23,755 nucleotides of DNA from Bacteroidales bacterium UBA5621 (lineage in GTDB: Bacteria; Bacteroidota; Bacteroidia; Bacteroidales; VadinHA17). The stretch is taken from positions 1 to 23,755 of the forward strand of contig DIKJ01000249.1 of the NCBI GenBank assembly GCA_002424525.1. The letters are read 5' to 3'. Below the pieces are notes generated by a model that saw only the letters and a program-made list of their open reading frames with translations, was not told where the DNA came from and did not search any database. Below, in pieces: positions 8,445-16,348 of this stretch (its first letter is position 1; each line of letters begins with the position of its first letter). Made by a program: the position numbers and the translations under genes.

Positions 8445-9245
8445 ATGAAAAAATCCCAAATAATGAAAACAGGATCGGTCTTCGTGATGATCCTTATGTT
8501 TTTCCTCTCGGTTACCACCCTGACTGCTCAGAAGGGGAAGCAGGAATTCTACGAGATAAGGGTTTACCATCTTTCCCAGAAAGCTCAGGAGAACCTGATC
8601 GACAGCTATCTGAAGGATGCTTACCTGCCTGCCCTTCACCGTGCCGGCATTGCGAAAGTCGGGGTCTTCAAACCGGTTGAAAGTGATACCGCCTTCGGTA
8701 AAAGAGTCTATCTTTTCATACCGTTCAAAAAAATGGATCAGTTCCTGAAGCTACAGGGAGTTCTTGACAAGGACCAGATATACTTCCAGGCTTCGAAAGA
8801 TTTTATTGATGCTCCCTATAACAGCCCGCCTTTCTCAAGGTATGAGAGCATTCTGCTGAAGGCATTTGCATTCATGCCGCAGTTCAAGGCTCCTTCACAT
8901 TCCACACCCCCTTCCGAAAGGATCTATGAATTGCGCGATTATGAAAGTGCGACCAACTCAAAGGCTGTGAAGAAGATACATATGTTTAACCAGGGCGGCG
9001 AAATAAAACTGTTTGAACGGCTCGGTTTCAACGCGGTTTTCTATGGTGAGGTGCTTACGGGCAGTAAAATGCCCAACCTGATGTACATGATCACCTTCCC
9101 GAACCAGGCATCGCGCGAGGATCACTGGAAAGCTTTCAGGAACGATCCGGAGTGGAAAAAAATGTCGGGGCTGGAAGAGTACAGGAACACTGTATCGAAG
9201 GTGAAGTACTTCTTCCTGCACCCGACATCCTATTCTGATTTCTAA
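8445..9245 (+). CDS. Secreted NIPSNAP-family protein
   Basis: This 266-residue protein has a signal peptide (hydrophobic 11-28, ending LTAQ) and two NIPSNAP-like ferredoxin-fold halves. The first starts FYEIRVYHLS (about 35) and the second IYELRDYES (about 161); the latter ends DPEWKKMSGLEEYRNTVSKVKYFFLHPTSYSDF. NIPSNAP proteins have no general enzymatic function assigned. Exported two-domain versions occur in Bacteroidota and Planctomycetota beside sugar-oxidoreductase genes. Here it closes the plus-strand cluster. A second in-frame ATG at 8463 is possible. Its stop codon overlaps the stop of the convergent trpB2 gene by four bases, leaving no space for a dedicated terminator. Confidence 0.8.
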   Translation: MKKSQIMKTGSVFVMILMFFLSVTTLTAQKGKQEFYEIRVYHLSQKAQENLIDSYLKDAYLPALHRAGIAKVGVFKPVESDTAFGKRVYLFIPFKKMDQFLKLQGVLDKDQIYFQASKDFIDAPYNSPPFSRYESILLKAFAFMPQFKAPSHSTPPSERIYELRDYESATNSKAVKKIHMFNQGGEIKLFERLGFNAVFYGEVLTGSKMPNLMYMITFPNQASREDHWKAFRNDPEWKKMSGLEEYRNTVSKVKYFFLHPTSYSDF

Positions 9246-10603
9246 TCAGGAAAATCAATCTTTGAAAGCGCCTGTTCGACCTCAGCTTCTGTGAGTTCGT
9301 GATCGGGAAGGTTGTTTTCAAAGTATTTCTCGTAAGCAGATATGTCAAGATGGCCATGACCGCTGAGATTGAAAAGTATGGTTCTAGAAACTCCTTCAAT
9401 ATCTGCTTTGCGTGCTTCGTCAAGAGCTCCGGCGATGGCATAGGTTGATTCGGGGGCAGGCAGGATACCTTCGTTCCTGGCAAATAGTATTCCGCCTTCA
9501 AAGCATTCCCTCTGCATCTTTGCCTTTGCCTCGATAAATCCGTCTTTGAGCAGCTGACTGACAAGAACACCGGCTCCATGGTACCTTAGTCCACCTGCAT
9601 GGATCCCTGCCGGGATAAAGTTATGTCCCAGTGTGTACATTGGAAGGAGGGGGGTCATGCCAGCAGAATCCCCAAAATCGTACATGAATTTCCCTTTTGT
9701 AAGCTTCGGGCACGATGACGGTTCAACAGTCAATAACCTTGTTTTTCTGCCATTTACCAAGTTCTCCCTCAGGAATGGGAAGGCGATACCGGAGAAGTTT
9801 GATCCTCCGCCAAAGCAACCTATCACCACATCAGGATAATCGCCTGACTTTTCCATCTGAAGCAACGCTTCCTCGCCTATAATAGTCTGATGCAGAATAA
9901 CATGATTAAGGACACTGCCAAGAGAGTACTTGGTGTACGGATCCTGGACAGCGATCTCCATGGCTTCGGATATTGCGATGCCCAGACTTCCTGGTGAATC
10001 GGGGTCCATCTCAAGAATTTGCCTGCCTGCTGCCGTCATCGTTGACGGGGATGGAACAACCTTGGCATTGTAAGCATTCATCAGGATCTTTCTTCCCGGT
10101 TTGCTGTCGTAGCTTACCCTGACCATAAACACAAGAAGTTCAAGTCCGAAATGATGACAGGCAAAGCTCATCGCGCTTCCCCACTGCCCGGCTCCGGTCT
10201 CGGTGGTCATTCTCAATACTCCCTCTTTTTTGTTGTAGTAAGCCTGGGCTATCGCGGTGTTGGCCTTGTGCGAACCTGAGTAATTGCCGCCTTCATACTT
10301 GTAGTAGATCTTGCTTTTTGTCCCCAGAGCTTTTTCGAGGTTAACAGCCCTGAAAATGGGAGAGGGACGATAGGTGATATAAAGATCACGTACTTCGTCC
10401 GGGATCTCAATGTACCTTTCCTGGGAGACTTCCTGTTTTATGAGTTCCATGGGAAAAACGGGAGCAAGGGCTTCCGGTCCGATCGGTTCCCGTGTTGCCG
10501 GGTTAAGGGGCGGCAAAGGCTTGTTCGGCATATCAGCCTGAATGTTATACCATTGCCTCGGCATTTCTTCGTCGCTTAACAAAATTTTTCTGATCTTTTC
10601 CAT
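9242..10603 (-). CDS. trpB: Tryptophan synthase beta chain, TrpB2 type
   Basis: This 453-residue PLP enzyme condenses indole with L-serine to give tryptophan. Length and the N-terminal extension (QWYNIQADMPNKPLPPLNPATREPI) mark the TrpB2 class rather than the shorter TrpB1 that pairs with TrpA. The PLP lysine is K113 in SGSHKANTA, ETGAGQWG lies around 135-142, and the phosphate-binding GGGSN is at 265-269. TrpB2 proteins often stand alone and are thought to salvage indole; no trpA is present here. Upstream are a Trp-codon leader peptide (10729-10773) and a terminator (10641-10678), so the gene appears to be switched by tryptophan supply. That supports a real tryptophan-making role. It converges with the NIPSNAP gene, overlapping by four bases. 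Confidence 0.95.
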   Translation of the reverse strand: MEKIRKILLSDEEMPRQWYNIQADMPNKPLPPLNPATREPIGPEALAPVFPMELIKQEVSQERYIEIPDEVRDLYITYRPSPIFRAVNLEKALGTKSKIYYKYEGGNYSGSHKANTAIAQAYYNKKEGVLRMTTETGAGQWGSAMSFACHHFGLELLVFMVRVSYDSKPGRKILMNAYNAKVVPSPSTMTAAGRQILEMDPDSPGSLGIAISEAMEIAVQDPYTKYSLGSVLNHVILHQTIIGEEALLQMEKSGDYPDVVIGCFGGGSNFSGIAFPFLRENLVNGRKTRLLTVEPSSCPKLTKGKFMYDFGDSAGMTPLLPMYTLGHNFIPAGIHAGGLRYHGAGVLVSQLLKDGFIEAKAKMQRECFEGGILFARNEGILPAPESTYAIAGALDEARKADIEGVSRTILFNLSGHGHLDISAYEKYFENNLPDHELTEAEVEQALSKIDFPD

Positions 10604-10640
10604 TTTTTTTGATTTAGGTTAATAATGTTATTAATGTTGT

Positions 10641-10678
10641 TAAATAAGAGAGGCACGCTGTGATCAGCGTGCCTCTCT
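10641..10678 (-). terminator. trp attenuator terminator
   Basis: A perfect 14-bp stem on the minus strand (10665-10678 with 10647-10660) has a four-base loop and is followed by TTATTT. It lies between the WWW leader peptide and trpB2. A competing antiterminator is possible: GCTGTGA just after the leader stop (10716-10722) can pair with TCACAGC at 10657-10663, which spans the loop and the 3' arm. Within the leader end, CAGCTCA can pair with TGATGCTG. The layout is that of classical attenuation. Confidence 0.85.
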
Positions 10679-10728
10679 GTATAAATATCTTATGATGGTT
10701 ACATAAAAGCGTGATTCACAGCATCAAT

Positions 10729-10773
10729 TCATGAGCTGCGCCACCACCAGTTATATAACGTTCTAACTTTCAT
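10729..10773 (-). CDS. trpL: trp leader peptide (MKVRTLYNWWWRSS)
   Basis: A 14-codon ORF with three consecutive Trp codons (TGG TGG TGG) ends in TGA about 50 bases before the attenuator stem and 126 bases before trpB2. Three adjacent Trp codons in so short a frame, followed by a terminator and a tryptophan synthase gene, are very unlikely by chance. Ribosomes stalling on the Trp codons would leave the segment after the stop free to form the antiterminator. When tryptophan is plentiful, the ribosome reaches the stop and the terminator forms. Confidence 0.9.
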   Translation of the reverse strand: MKVRTLYNWWWRSS

Positions 10774-10777
10774 GAAG

Positions 10778-10785
10778 CAAAACTA
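10778..10785 (-). promoter_or_regulatory. Candidate -7 element upstream of trpL
   Basis: TAGTTTTG on the minus strand matches TAnnTTTG exactly but ends four bases before the trpL ATG, so the transcript would be nearly leaderless. No good TTTG lies at the expected -33 distance. The promoter may lie elsewhere, or read-through from aroA may contribute. Confidence 0.3.
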
Positions 10786-10886
10786 ATAAAAGTTTTTAAT
10801 CTGATGCAGAAAAATCAATTTTTTTTTATGTCTGTCAGAGAATAATATATTTCAGTGTCAGATTAACACTTACAGTCCCGTGCAAA

Positions 10887-12137
10887 TCATTCCGTTATCA
10901 TTGCACTGATACTGCAAAGATCATCAAAAAACCCGGGATATGATTTGGCTACGGCTTCTGCCCCGGTAATAACGACCCTGCCAGTGGAAGCCAGTGCAGC
11001 CACCGCTGCAGCCATGGCAATACGGTGATCTCCGTGTGAATCCACAACTGCTCCCCTAACGGTGCCTCCGGTTATAAACATCAGATCACCTTTTATTTCC
11101 GTTTTGATGTTCATCTTTCCGAACTCCTGCTGAAGGGCTGCAGCTCTGTCACTCTCCTTATAGCCAAGCCTCGAGACTCCTTTTATTGCACTGGTCCCGA
11201 CAGAGTGCGATGCCAGGGCCACCAGAGGGGGGAATAGATCGGGCGATTCTGTGGCATCAAACTCAAATGCTCTTAATGCAGATTTTGAAATATCTATCTT
11301 CCCGGGCCGGATTATCATACTGGCTCCTGCCATCTCAAGCGCGTTAAGAATAGATTTGTCGCTCTGACTGCTAAGGGGCTCAAGTCCGTAAATTGACAGA
11401 TTGCCGTTGATTGCCGCCGCAACAAGCAGGAATGCTCCGCCGCTCCAATCCCCCTCCACTTCGTAATTTACGGGAAGATACTTCTGATTCCCGGCGACAA
11501 GGAAACTGGCATAGTTGTCATTATGAACCCTGATCCCGAACTTTCCGAGGATCCCGATGGTCATGTCGATATAGGGTTTGCTTTTGAGATTACGAACCCT
11601 GATCGCAGAATCTTTTTCTGCAACAGGCAAAGCCATAAGCAATCCTGTCAGGAGCTGGGAACTGACCGATCCATCGATCTCAATATTGCCGCCCCTGACC
11701 GGACCTCTGATCGTCAGCGGGAGATGGCCATCCGTGCTTTTACAGTTAACCCCGAGCTGATCAAGGGCATCGGTGATCATCGACATAGGCCTTTTCCTGA
11801 GAGAACCGGTTCCTGTAATTATTATCTCTTCACCGTATAGTGCGGCGATCGGAGAAAACATTCTTATCGCCAGTCCTGACTCTCCGCAATTAAGATGCGT
11901 GGATCGGAGCTTTCCTGAACCGGTAATTTGCAGGCTCTTTTCCCCGGGAATGATATCCGCACCCAGACCGGTGGCAATGCTCATGGCAGCAAGGGAGTCG
12001 TCGCACCCTGAGGGATTGGTGACAACAGATGTGCCATTTGCAAGAAGGGCGGCGGCAATCGCTCTCTGGGTCATGCTTTTGGAAGGAGGTGCTGTTATAT
12101 CTCCCTTAACAAAGGAGGGCTCAACCGATCTGTTCAT
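10887..12137 (-). CDS. aroA: 3-phosphoshikimate 1-carboxyvinyltransferase (EPSP synthase)
   Basis: This 416-residue cytoplasmic enzyme joins shikimate-3-phosphate and PEP to give EPSP, the step before chorismate synthase. Visible landmarks are APPSKSMTQRAIAAALL (16-32) with the substrate-binding Lys and Arg, CGESGLAIRMF, SLRKRPM, SSQLLTGLLMALP, GDWSGGAFLL, DLFPPL, KESDRAA and DHRIAMAAA. Length is close to the usual 420-430. It is the last gene of the Phe/Tyr operon, six bases after the DAHP synthase gene, so it would share control by the Phe/Tyr attenuator. The other shikimate-pathway genes (aroB, aroK, aroE, aroC) are not in the window. Confidence 0.95.
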   Translation of the reverse strand: MNRSVEPSFVKGDITAPPSKSMTQRAIAAALLANGTSVVTNPSGCDDSLAAMSIATGLGADIIPGEKSLQITGSGKLRSTHLNCGESGLAIRMFSPIAALYGEEIIITGTGSLRKRPMSMITDALDQLGVNCKSTDGHLPLTIRGPVRGGNIEIDGSVSSQLLTGLLMALPVAEKDSAIRVRNLKSKPYIDMTIGILGKFGIRVHNDNYASFLVAGNQKYLPVNYEVEGDWSGGAFLLVAAAINGNLSIYGLEPLSSQSDKSILNALEMAGASMIIRPGKIDISKSALRAFEFDATESPDLFPPLVALASHSVGTSAIKGVSRLGYKESDRAAALQQEFGKMNIKTEIKGDLMFITGGTVRGAVVDSHGDHRIAMAAAVAALASTGRVVITGAEAVAKSYPGFFDDLCSISAMITE

Positions 12138-12143
12138 CTGAAG

Positions 12144-13268
12144 TTATGTGTTTTCCTTTATTACAGGCGGGTTTATCACCCCGTTATTCATTATCTTCAT
12201 CTGGTGGTTTATCGATTCCTGATGGATTGCCTTGAATACCGTGTCGATAAGTTCGGTGCTCAGGCCTTTTGCCTGACCCTTGCACATCACCTTTCTTACG
12301 ATATCGTTCCAGCGGCTTGTCTGTAGTATTGTGATATTGTTTTCTTTCTTGTATTGCCCGATGGTTTCAGCAACTTTCATCCGTTTTTCCAGAAGATCGA
12401 TGAGGTGATCGTCAAAGACATCAATTTGTTGCCTCAATTCCCCAAGCACGTCGAGCAGTCTTGGATCGGATGCAACCGGATTACGCATTATCAGCCGGCT
12501 CAGCAGTTCCTTCAGTTCATCAGGTGTTATCTGTTGTGCCGAATCGCTGAGTGCATTATCGGGATCGATGTGTGATTCGAGCATAAGACCGTCGAAATTG
12601 AGATCCATGGCTTTCTGGGAGATCTCATGAAGGTATTCCCTCGATCCCGCTATATGGCTGGGGTCGCAGATGATCGGCAGATCAGGCATCCTCCTGTGTA
12701 GCTCGATTGGCAGCTGCCAGTTTGGCTGGTTCCGGTAGCTTGTCCTCTCATAGGTGGAGAATCCCCTGTGTATTGCTCCAAGCCGGGTTATTCCAGCTCT
12801 GGCTATCCGCTCAATGGCTCCCATCCACAGATCGATATCGGGGTTAACCGGGTTTTTGATAAGAACCATAACATCCACTCCGTTAAGCGCTTCGGAGATC
12901 TCCTGCACCGTGAACGGATTAACGGACGTCCTGGCGCCTATCCAGAGCATGTCCACACCGTATTTCAGGGCTTCATAAACATGCTTCTGATTGGCAACCT
13001 CGGTACATACCATAAGCCCGGTTTCCTGCTTGACACTTCTCAGCCATCTGAGTCCGTCCGTTCCGACACCTTCAAATGAATCGGGCCTTGTCCGGGGTTT
13101 CCATATCCCTGCGCGGAAAACGGAAACTTCTTTTATCCGGACGAGCTCCTTTGCGGTCTCCATAACCTGTTCTTCCGTCTCGGCACTGCAGGGTCCTGAT
13201 ATCAAAAACGGCCTTCCTTTATAGCCTCTCCACTCCTTTATTGGTGAAATATCCACTTTCTTTTCCAT
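12144..13268 (-). CDS. aroF: Bifunctional DAHP synthase / chorismate mutase
   Basis: The N-terminal part (about 1-265) is a type I-beta DAHP synthase, which makes DAHP from PEP and erythrose-4-phosphate. It shows GPCSAETEEQ, FRAGIWKPRTRPDSFEG, IGARTSVNPF, LIKNPVNPD and ICDPSHIAGSR. The C-terminal part (about 270-355) is an AroQ-type chorismate mutase helix bundle (LGELRQQIDVFDDHLIDLLEKRMKVAETI split over its first helix, then QYKKENN). One polypeptide therefore covers the first committed step and the branch to prephenate. In related fusions the mutase domain also serves as feedback sensor. It sits 13 bases after tyrA and six bases before aroA. The symbol follows common usage; aroA/aroG names are also used. 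Confidence 0.93.
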   Translation of the reverse strand: MEKKVDISPIKEWRGYKGRPFLISGPCSAETEEQVMETAKELVRIKEVSVFRAGIWKPRTRPDSFEGVGTDGLRWLRSVKQETGLMVCTEVANQKHVYEALKYGVDMLWIGARTSVNPFTVQEISEALNGVDVMVLIKNPVNPDIDLWMGAIERIARAGITRLGAIHRGFSTYERTSYRNQPNWQLPIELHRRMPDLPIICDPSHIAGSREYLHEISQKAMDLNFDGLMLESHIDPDNALSDSAQQITPDELKELLSRLIMRNPVASDPRLLDVLGELRQQIDVFDDHLIDLLEKRMKVAETIGQYKKENNITILQTSRWNDIVRKVMCKGQAKGLSTELIDTVFKAIHQESINHQMKIMNNGVINPPVIKENT

Positions 13269-13281
13269 ATTTTCTTTCAGA

Positions 13282-14127
13282 TTAATGCAATATTTTCATG
13301 ATCTTGTTAGCCTCATCCATCAGATATTTCAAACCCACCAGATCGCGGCCTTCTATCATCTTCCTGAACTGCTTCATTTTTTCAATATAGGTATCCATCA
13401 CCTCAATTATGAATTCCGAATTCTCCAGGAAGATCGGTGCCCAGGTCTCACCGCTGCTCTTGGCCAGACGCACCGTGCTTTCAAAACCTCCGCCGGCAAG
13501 AGTCATGATGTTATCCGCTTCCTTCTCTTTGTCGAGCACACTAAGCGCCAGGGAAAAAGACGTGATGTGGGAGATATGGGAAACATATGCCACGTGAACG
13601 TCATGACTGGCTGAATTCATATATACGATCCTCATATTAAGGACCCCAAGCATCCTTGTTACCAGATCGAGAGCATCGACGTCGCTTTTCTCAGGATCGC
13701 AGATGATAGCGGGTTTGTAATCGAAGAGCCGGCCAATCGCGGCTAAAGGGCCGGAGTATTCTGTTCCTGCCATGGGATGGGCTGCAACATAACGGCCACG
13801 TCCCGGATGATTCTCTGAAATTCTTGCGATGCTTGCTTTCGTGGATCCCATGTCTGTTACCACTTTATCTGATCCTTTTATCCGGTCAAGAATTCCTGGC
13901 AGCATGGCGCAGTTTGCATCGACAGGTGTACAGAGTATTATCAGGTCGCTTCGGTCTACCGCATTCATCAGGGTGTCCGTTTCATCGACCAGTCCGCATA
14001 ACCGGGCTATGTTCCTGTGCTGAAGGTTCGTATCTACACCGATGAAACTGTCTGCAAATCCCCGTTTCCTGAGATCGATCATCATTGAGCCTCCTATGAG
14101 GCCTGTTCCTACTACCGCTATTGTCAT
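13282..14127 (-). CDS. tyrA: Prephenate dehydrogenase
   Basis: This 281-residue NAD(P)-dependent enzyme oxidatively decarboxylates prephenate to 4-hydroxyphenylpyruvate, the tyrosine branch. It begins with a Rossmann motif MTIAVVGTGLIGGS (G7, G9, G12). AAHPMAGTEYSGP contains the conserved substrate-site His-Pro-Met-Ala-Gly-Thr-Glu. The C-terminal helical dimer domain follows (ASHDVHVAYVSHISHITSF, then GGGFESTVRLAKSS). There is no C-terminal ACT domain, so allosteric control is less likely than control at the leader. It is separated from the aminotransferase gene by a 71-base spacer holding a heptamer repeat. Confidence 0.93.
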   Translation of the reverse strand: MTIAVVGTGLIGGSMMIDLRKRGFADSFIGVDTNLQHRNIARLCGLVDETDTLMNAVDRSDLIILCTPVDANCAMLPGILDRIKGSDKVVTDMGSTKASIARISENHPGRGRYVAAHPMAGTEYSGPLAAIGRLFDYKPAIICDPEKSDVDALDLVTRMLGVLNMRIVYMNSASHDVHVAYVSHISHITSFSLALSVLDKEKEADNIMTLAGGGFESTVRLAKSSGETWAPIFLENSEFIIEVMDTYIEKMKQFRKMIEGRDLVGLKYLMDEANKIMKILH

Positions 14128-14130
14128 ATT

Positions 14131-14179
14131 CTGGTTGCTGGTTGCTGGTTACTGGTTGCTGGTTGCTGGTTACTGATTA
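14131..14179. repeat. Seven-copy heptamer tandem repeat
   Basis: Seven direct 7-base units, CTGGTTG or CTGGTTA with a last unit CTGATTA, fill most of the spacer between the aminotransferase gene and tyrA. They are arranged as a doubled 21-base pattern (G, G, A endings). Decaying units such as CAGATCA and CCGATCA continue to 14193. The tract lies in the untranslated spacer just before the tyrA start and could vary in length by slippage. Confidence 0.9.
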
Positions 14180-14198
14180 CAGATCACCGATCACCATT

Positions 14199-15365
14199 TC
14201 AGTTGTTGATAAAATTTCTTATTCTGTTTTTCGCTTCGTTCAGGATATTAATATCGGCACAAAGGGAAATCCTGATATAACGGTCACCTTTTCTGCCGAA
14301 GATAAAGCCGGGGGTGATGAATACTCCGGCGTTATTTAATATTTCTTCAACGTAAAGTTCGCAATTGATTATCTCATCGGGGATACGGCCCCAGACAAAG
14401 AGACCGGTCTGGCTTTTATCATAGCTGCACCTGAGGGCATCCATTATTTCTTCGGCTCTCCTGCGGCGTTCGTGATACACCTCGTTTATTTCCCTGTACC
14501 ATTCCGGGGGATTATTAAGTGCCTCAGCGGCAGCCATCTGTATGGGAAGAAACATTCCTGAATCGACATTGCTTTTCACCCGGAGTATGCTTGTTATGTA
14601 ATCGCTGTGTCCTGCCACCATACCAACGCGCCATCCGGCCATATTATGTGACTTGCTCAGGGAATTAAGTTCAAGTGCTACCTCCTTTGAACCATCGACA
14701 GATAAAAGGCTGAGGTAATCGTCGTTCAGAATGAAGCTGTAAGGGTTGTCATTGCACAGCAAGACGGAGTGCTTGTTTGCAAAGGATATCAGGCTCTCAA
14801 AGAGTCTGGCCGATCCCTTGGTTCCTGTTGGCATATGCGGATAATTGACCCACATTAATTTCACCCTGTCGAGACCAGAAGATTCAAGTGCTTCCAGATC
14901 AGGAAGCCAGCCGGTTGCTTCATCAAGGTCATAATACCTGGGAATGCCTCCGACAATACTGGTTACCGAGGAATAGGTAGGATACCCAGGATCGGGGATC
15001 AGGACCTCATCGCCCGGATTTATGAATGCCATGCTGATATGCATTATTCCTTCCTTGCTTCCGATCAGCGGAAGAATCTCATTGTCGGGGTTCAATACCA
15101 CTCCGAAATACTTCTTGTACCAGTCAGCAAATGCGGCTCTCAGTGCGGGGATTCCTATGTAGCTCTGGTATCCGTGAGATCCCGGCTTTTTGGCATATTC
15201 AATCAGCCTGTCTGTTGTAGCCTGTGATGGTGCCTGGTCAGGACTGCCAATACCCAGATTAATGATATCGGCTCCAGCCTTTCGCATGAGGTCGATCTGC
15301 TTAAGCTTCTGCGAGAAATAGTATTCCTGCACGCTTTGTGTCCGATTTGCCGGCTTAACTTTCAT
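14199..15365 (-). CDS. Class I/II PLP aminotransferase, probably aromatic amino acid
   Basis: This 388-residue PLP enzyme of the aspartate/LL-diaminopimelate aminotransferase fold is placed between prephenate dehydratase and prephenate dehydrogenase. It therefore probably converts phenylpyruvate and 4-hydroxyphenylpyruvate to Phe and Tyr. Seen in sequence: INLGIGSPDQAPS, PLIGSKEGIMH, DPGYPTYSS, WVNYPHMPTGT, LCNDNPYSF and the PLP lysine in LNSLSKSHNMAGWRVGM. I place the start at 15365 (MKVKPANRTQSV), whose ATG overlaps the pheA stop by 11 bases. The longer frame from 15425 would overlap pheA by 71 bases and has no matching N-terminus. The substrate assignment rests on context. Confidence 0.88.
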   Translation of the reverse strand: MKVKPANRTQSVQEYYFSQKLKQIDLMRKAGADIINLGIGSPDQAPSQATTDRLIEYAKKPGSHGYQSYIGIPALRAAFADWYKKYFGVVLNPDNEILPLIGSKEGIMHISMAFINPGDEVLIPDPGYPTYSSVTSIVGGIPRYYDLDEATGWLPDLEALESSGLDRVKLMWVNYPHMPTGTKGSARLFESLISFANKHSVLLCNDNPYSFILNDDYLSLLSVDGSKEVALELNSLSKSHNMAGWRVGMVAGHSDYITSILRVKSNVDSGMFLPIQMAAAEALNNPPEWYREINEVYHERRRRAEEIMDALRCSYDKSQTGLFVWGRIPDEIINCELYVEEILNNAGVFITPGFIFGRKGDRYIRISLCADINILNEAKNRIRNFINN

Positions 15366-16185
15366 ATAGCTTGTCTCCCTTATTGTAAATGCCGAGCACT
15401 TCAAGGTTGCTGGTAAAATTACCAAGTTCTTTGCAGATCCTCTCTATACCTATGTCGTTGCTTAACTCAAGATCGAGATAGAACATATACTCCCACTCGC
15501 CATTGAGGCGGGGGACTGACTGGATCTTTGAAAGATTGATCTCCATATCTGCAAGTATTACCAGCACGGAAGCGAGTGAACCAGGTTTATGACCTGTAGC
15601 AAAACAGATTGATATTTTGTTGCCCTTTTCATTTTCTTCCTCTTCCCGGCCGACAACAAGAAAACGGGTGTAATTCTTCTTATATGTCTCTATTCCGGGT
15701 GCCAGTATTTCCAGGCCATAGATCTCGGAGGCTTTTTTTGAGGCTATTGTTGCGATCTTTCTGAGCCTGTTCTCACTTATAACCCTTGCGCTTCCCGCTG
15801 TATCGTCAGCCTCGACAAGTGTGATCGAGGGATACATGTTCAGAAAATTCATACACTGGGCCAGTGCAATGGGATGAGATCTTATCTGCCTGATGTCGCT
15901 TATCGACTGTCCGGGCAGGGCCATAAGGTTTTGCTTTATCCTCAGGTTAATCTCTCCGAGGATCTTCATTCCCGATTCCCTTATGAGGGTATAGTTATAC
16001 AGGATACTGCCCGAGCGGGCGTTTTCGATCGCCATCATGGCGACGTCAGCCACTCCGTCGATGACGGCCCCGATTGTCATATCGAAAGTGGAGCATGGGA
16101 CAATCTCAATGCAGTTATTAATAAAATATTGCCTGGCCGCAACCTCGTGGAAACATCCTGTCTCACCCTGGACTGATACTTTCAT
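15355..16185 (-). CDS. pheA: Prephenate dehydratase with ACT domain
   Basis: This 276-residue enzyme converts prephenate to phenylpyruvate, the committed phenylalanine step. The catalytic periplasmic-binding-like domain (about 1-180) shows VSVQGETGCFHEVAA, AIENARSGSI and the catalytic-type TRF in YTRFLVVG (about 172-174). An ACT domain follows (about 192-270, GHKPGSLASVLVILADMEINLSKIQSVPR), the usual Phe feedback sensor. No chorismate mutase domain is fused; it sits on the DAHP synthase instead. It is the first structural gene of the Phe/Tyr operon. The start lies 15 bases after the T run of a terminator, and a Phe/Tyr-rich leader peptide is upstream. Confidence 0.95.
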   Translation of the reverse strand: MKVSVQGETGCFHEVAARQYFINNCIEIVPCSTFDMTIGAVIDGVADVAMMAIENARSGSILYNYTLIRESGMKILGEINLRIKQNLMALPGQSISDIRQIRSHPIALAQCMNFLNMYPSITLVEADDTAGSARVISENRLRKIATIASKKASEIYGLEILAPGIETYKKNYTRFLVVGREEEENEKGNKISICFATGHKPGSLASVLVILADMEINLSKIQSVPRLNGEWEYMFYLDLELSNDIGIERICKELGNFTSNLEVLGIYNKGDKLYES

Positions 16186-16200
16186 TTTACACTATTTGTT

Positions 16201-16230
16201 AAAAAAAAGGGCCCCTTTTCAGGGACCCTT
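16201..16230 (-). terminator. Phe/Tyr attenuator terminator
   Basis: On the minus strand AAGGGTCCC (16222-16230) pairs with GGGGCCCTT (16207-16215), with one G-U pair and a six-base loop, and a run of eight T follows. It lies just before pheA. A competing strand GGGGA (16261-16265), immediately after the leader stop, can pair with TCCCT (16221-16225) and, with G-U pairs, further into the 5' arm. This antiterminator is short, so its exact form is uncertain. Confidence 0.88.
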
Positions 16231-16265
16231 GCTATCATTTTTTCCATTGGTATACAAAAATCCCC

Positions 16266-16328
16266 TTATCTTTTCTTAAAATAAAAGAAGTAAAAGAAAG
16301 GAGCGAAATAGTTGTATACAATATTCAT
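16266..16328 (-). CDS. pheL: Phe/Tyr leader peptide (20 codons)
   Basis: The frame encodes MNIVYNYFAPFFYFFYFKKR and a TAA stop. Six of 20 residues are Phe and four are Tyr, clustered as FFYFFYF just before the end. A strong terminator follows, and then pheA, the aminotransferase gene and tyrA. The mixed codons fit an operon making both amino acids. Ribosomes slowed by shortage of either Phe- or Tyr-tRNA should leave the GGGGA segment at the stop free to block the terminator. The promoter candidate lies 20 bases upstream of the ATG. Confidence 0.9.
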   Translation of the reverse strand: MNIVYNYFAPFFYFFYFKKR

Positions 16329-16348
16329 TGTGTCGCTTTATCGGCTTA

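Noticed and set aside
10829..10886. Terminator directly after aroA
   Set aside because: Only a five-base AGTGT/ACACT stem without an adjacent T run is visible, so read-through into the trp leader cannot be excluded, but no terminator can be claimed.
15366..15425. Upstream start for the aminotransferase
   Set aside because: The added 20 residues are pheA sequence read in another frame. The ATG at 15365 overlaps the pheA stop by 11 bases, in keeping with the operon's style.
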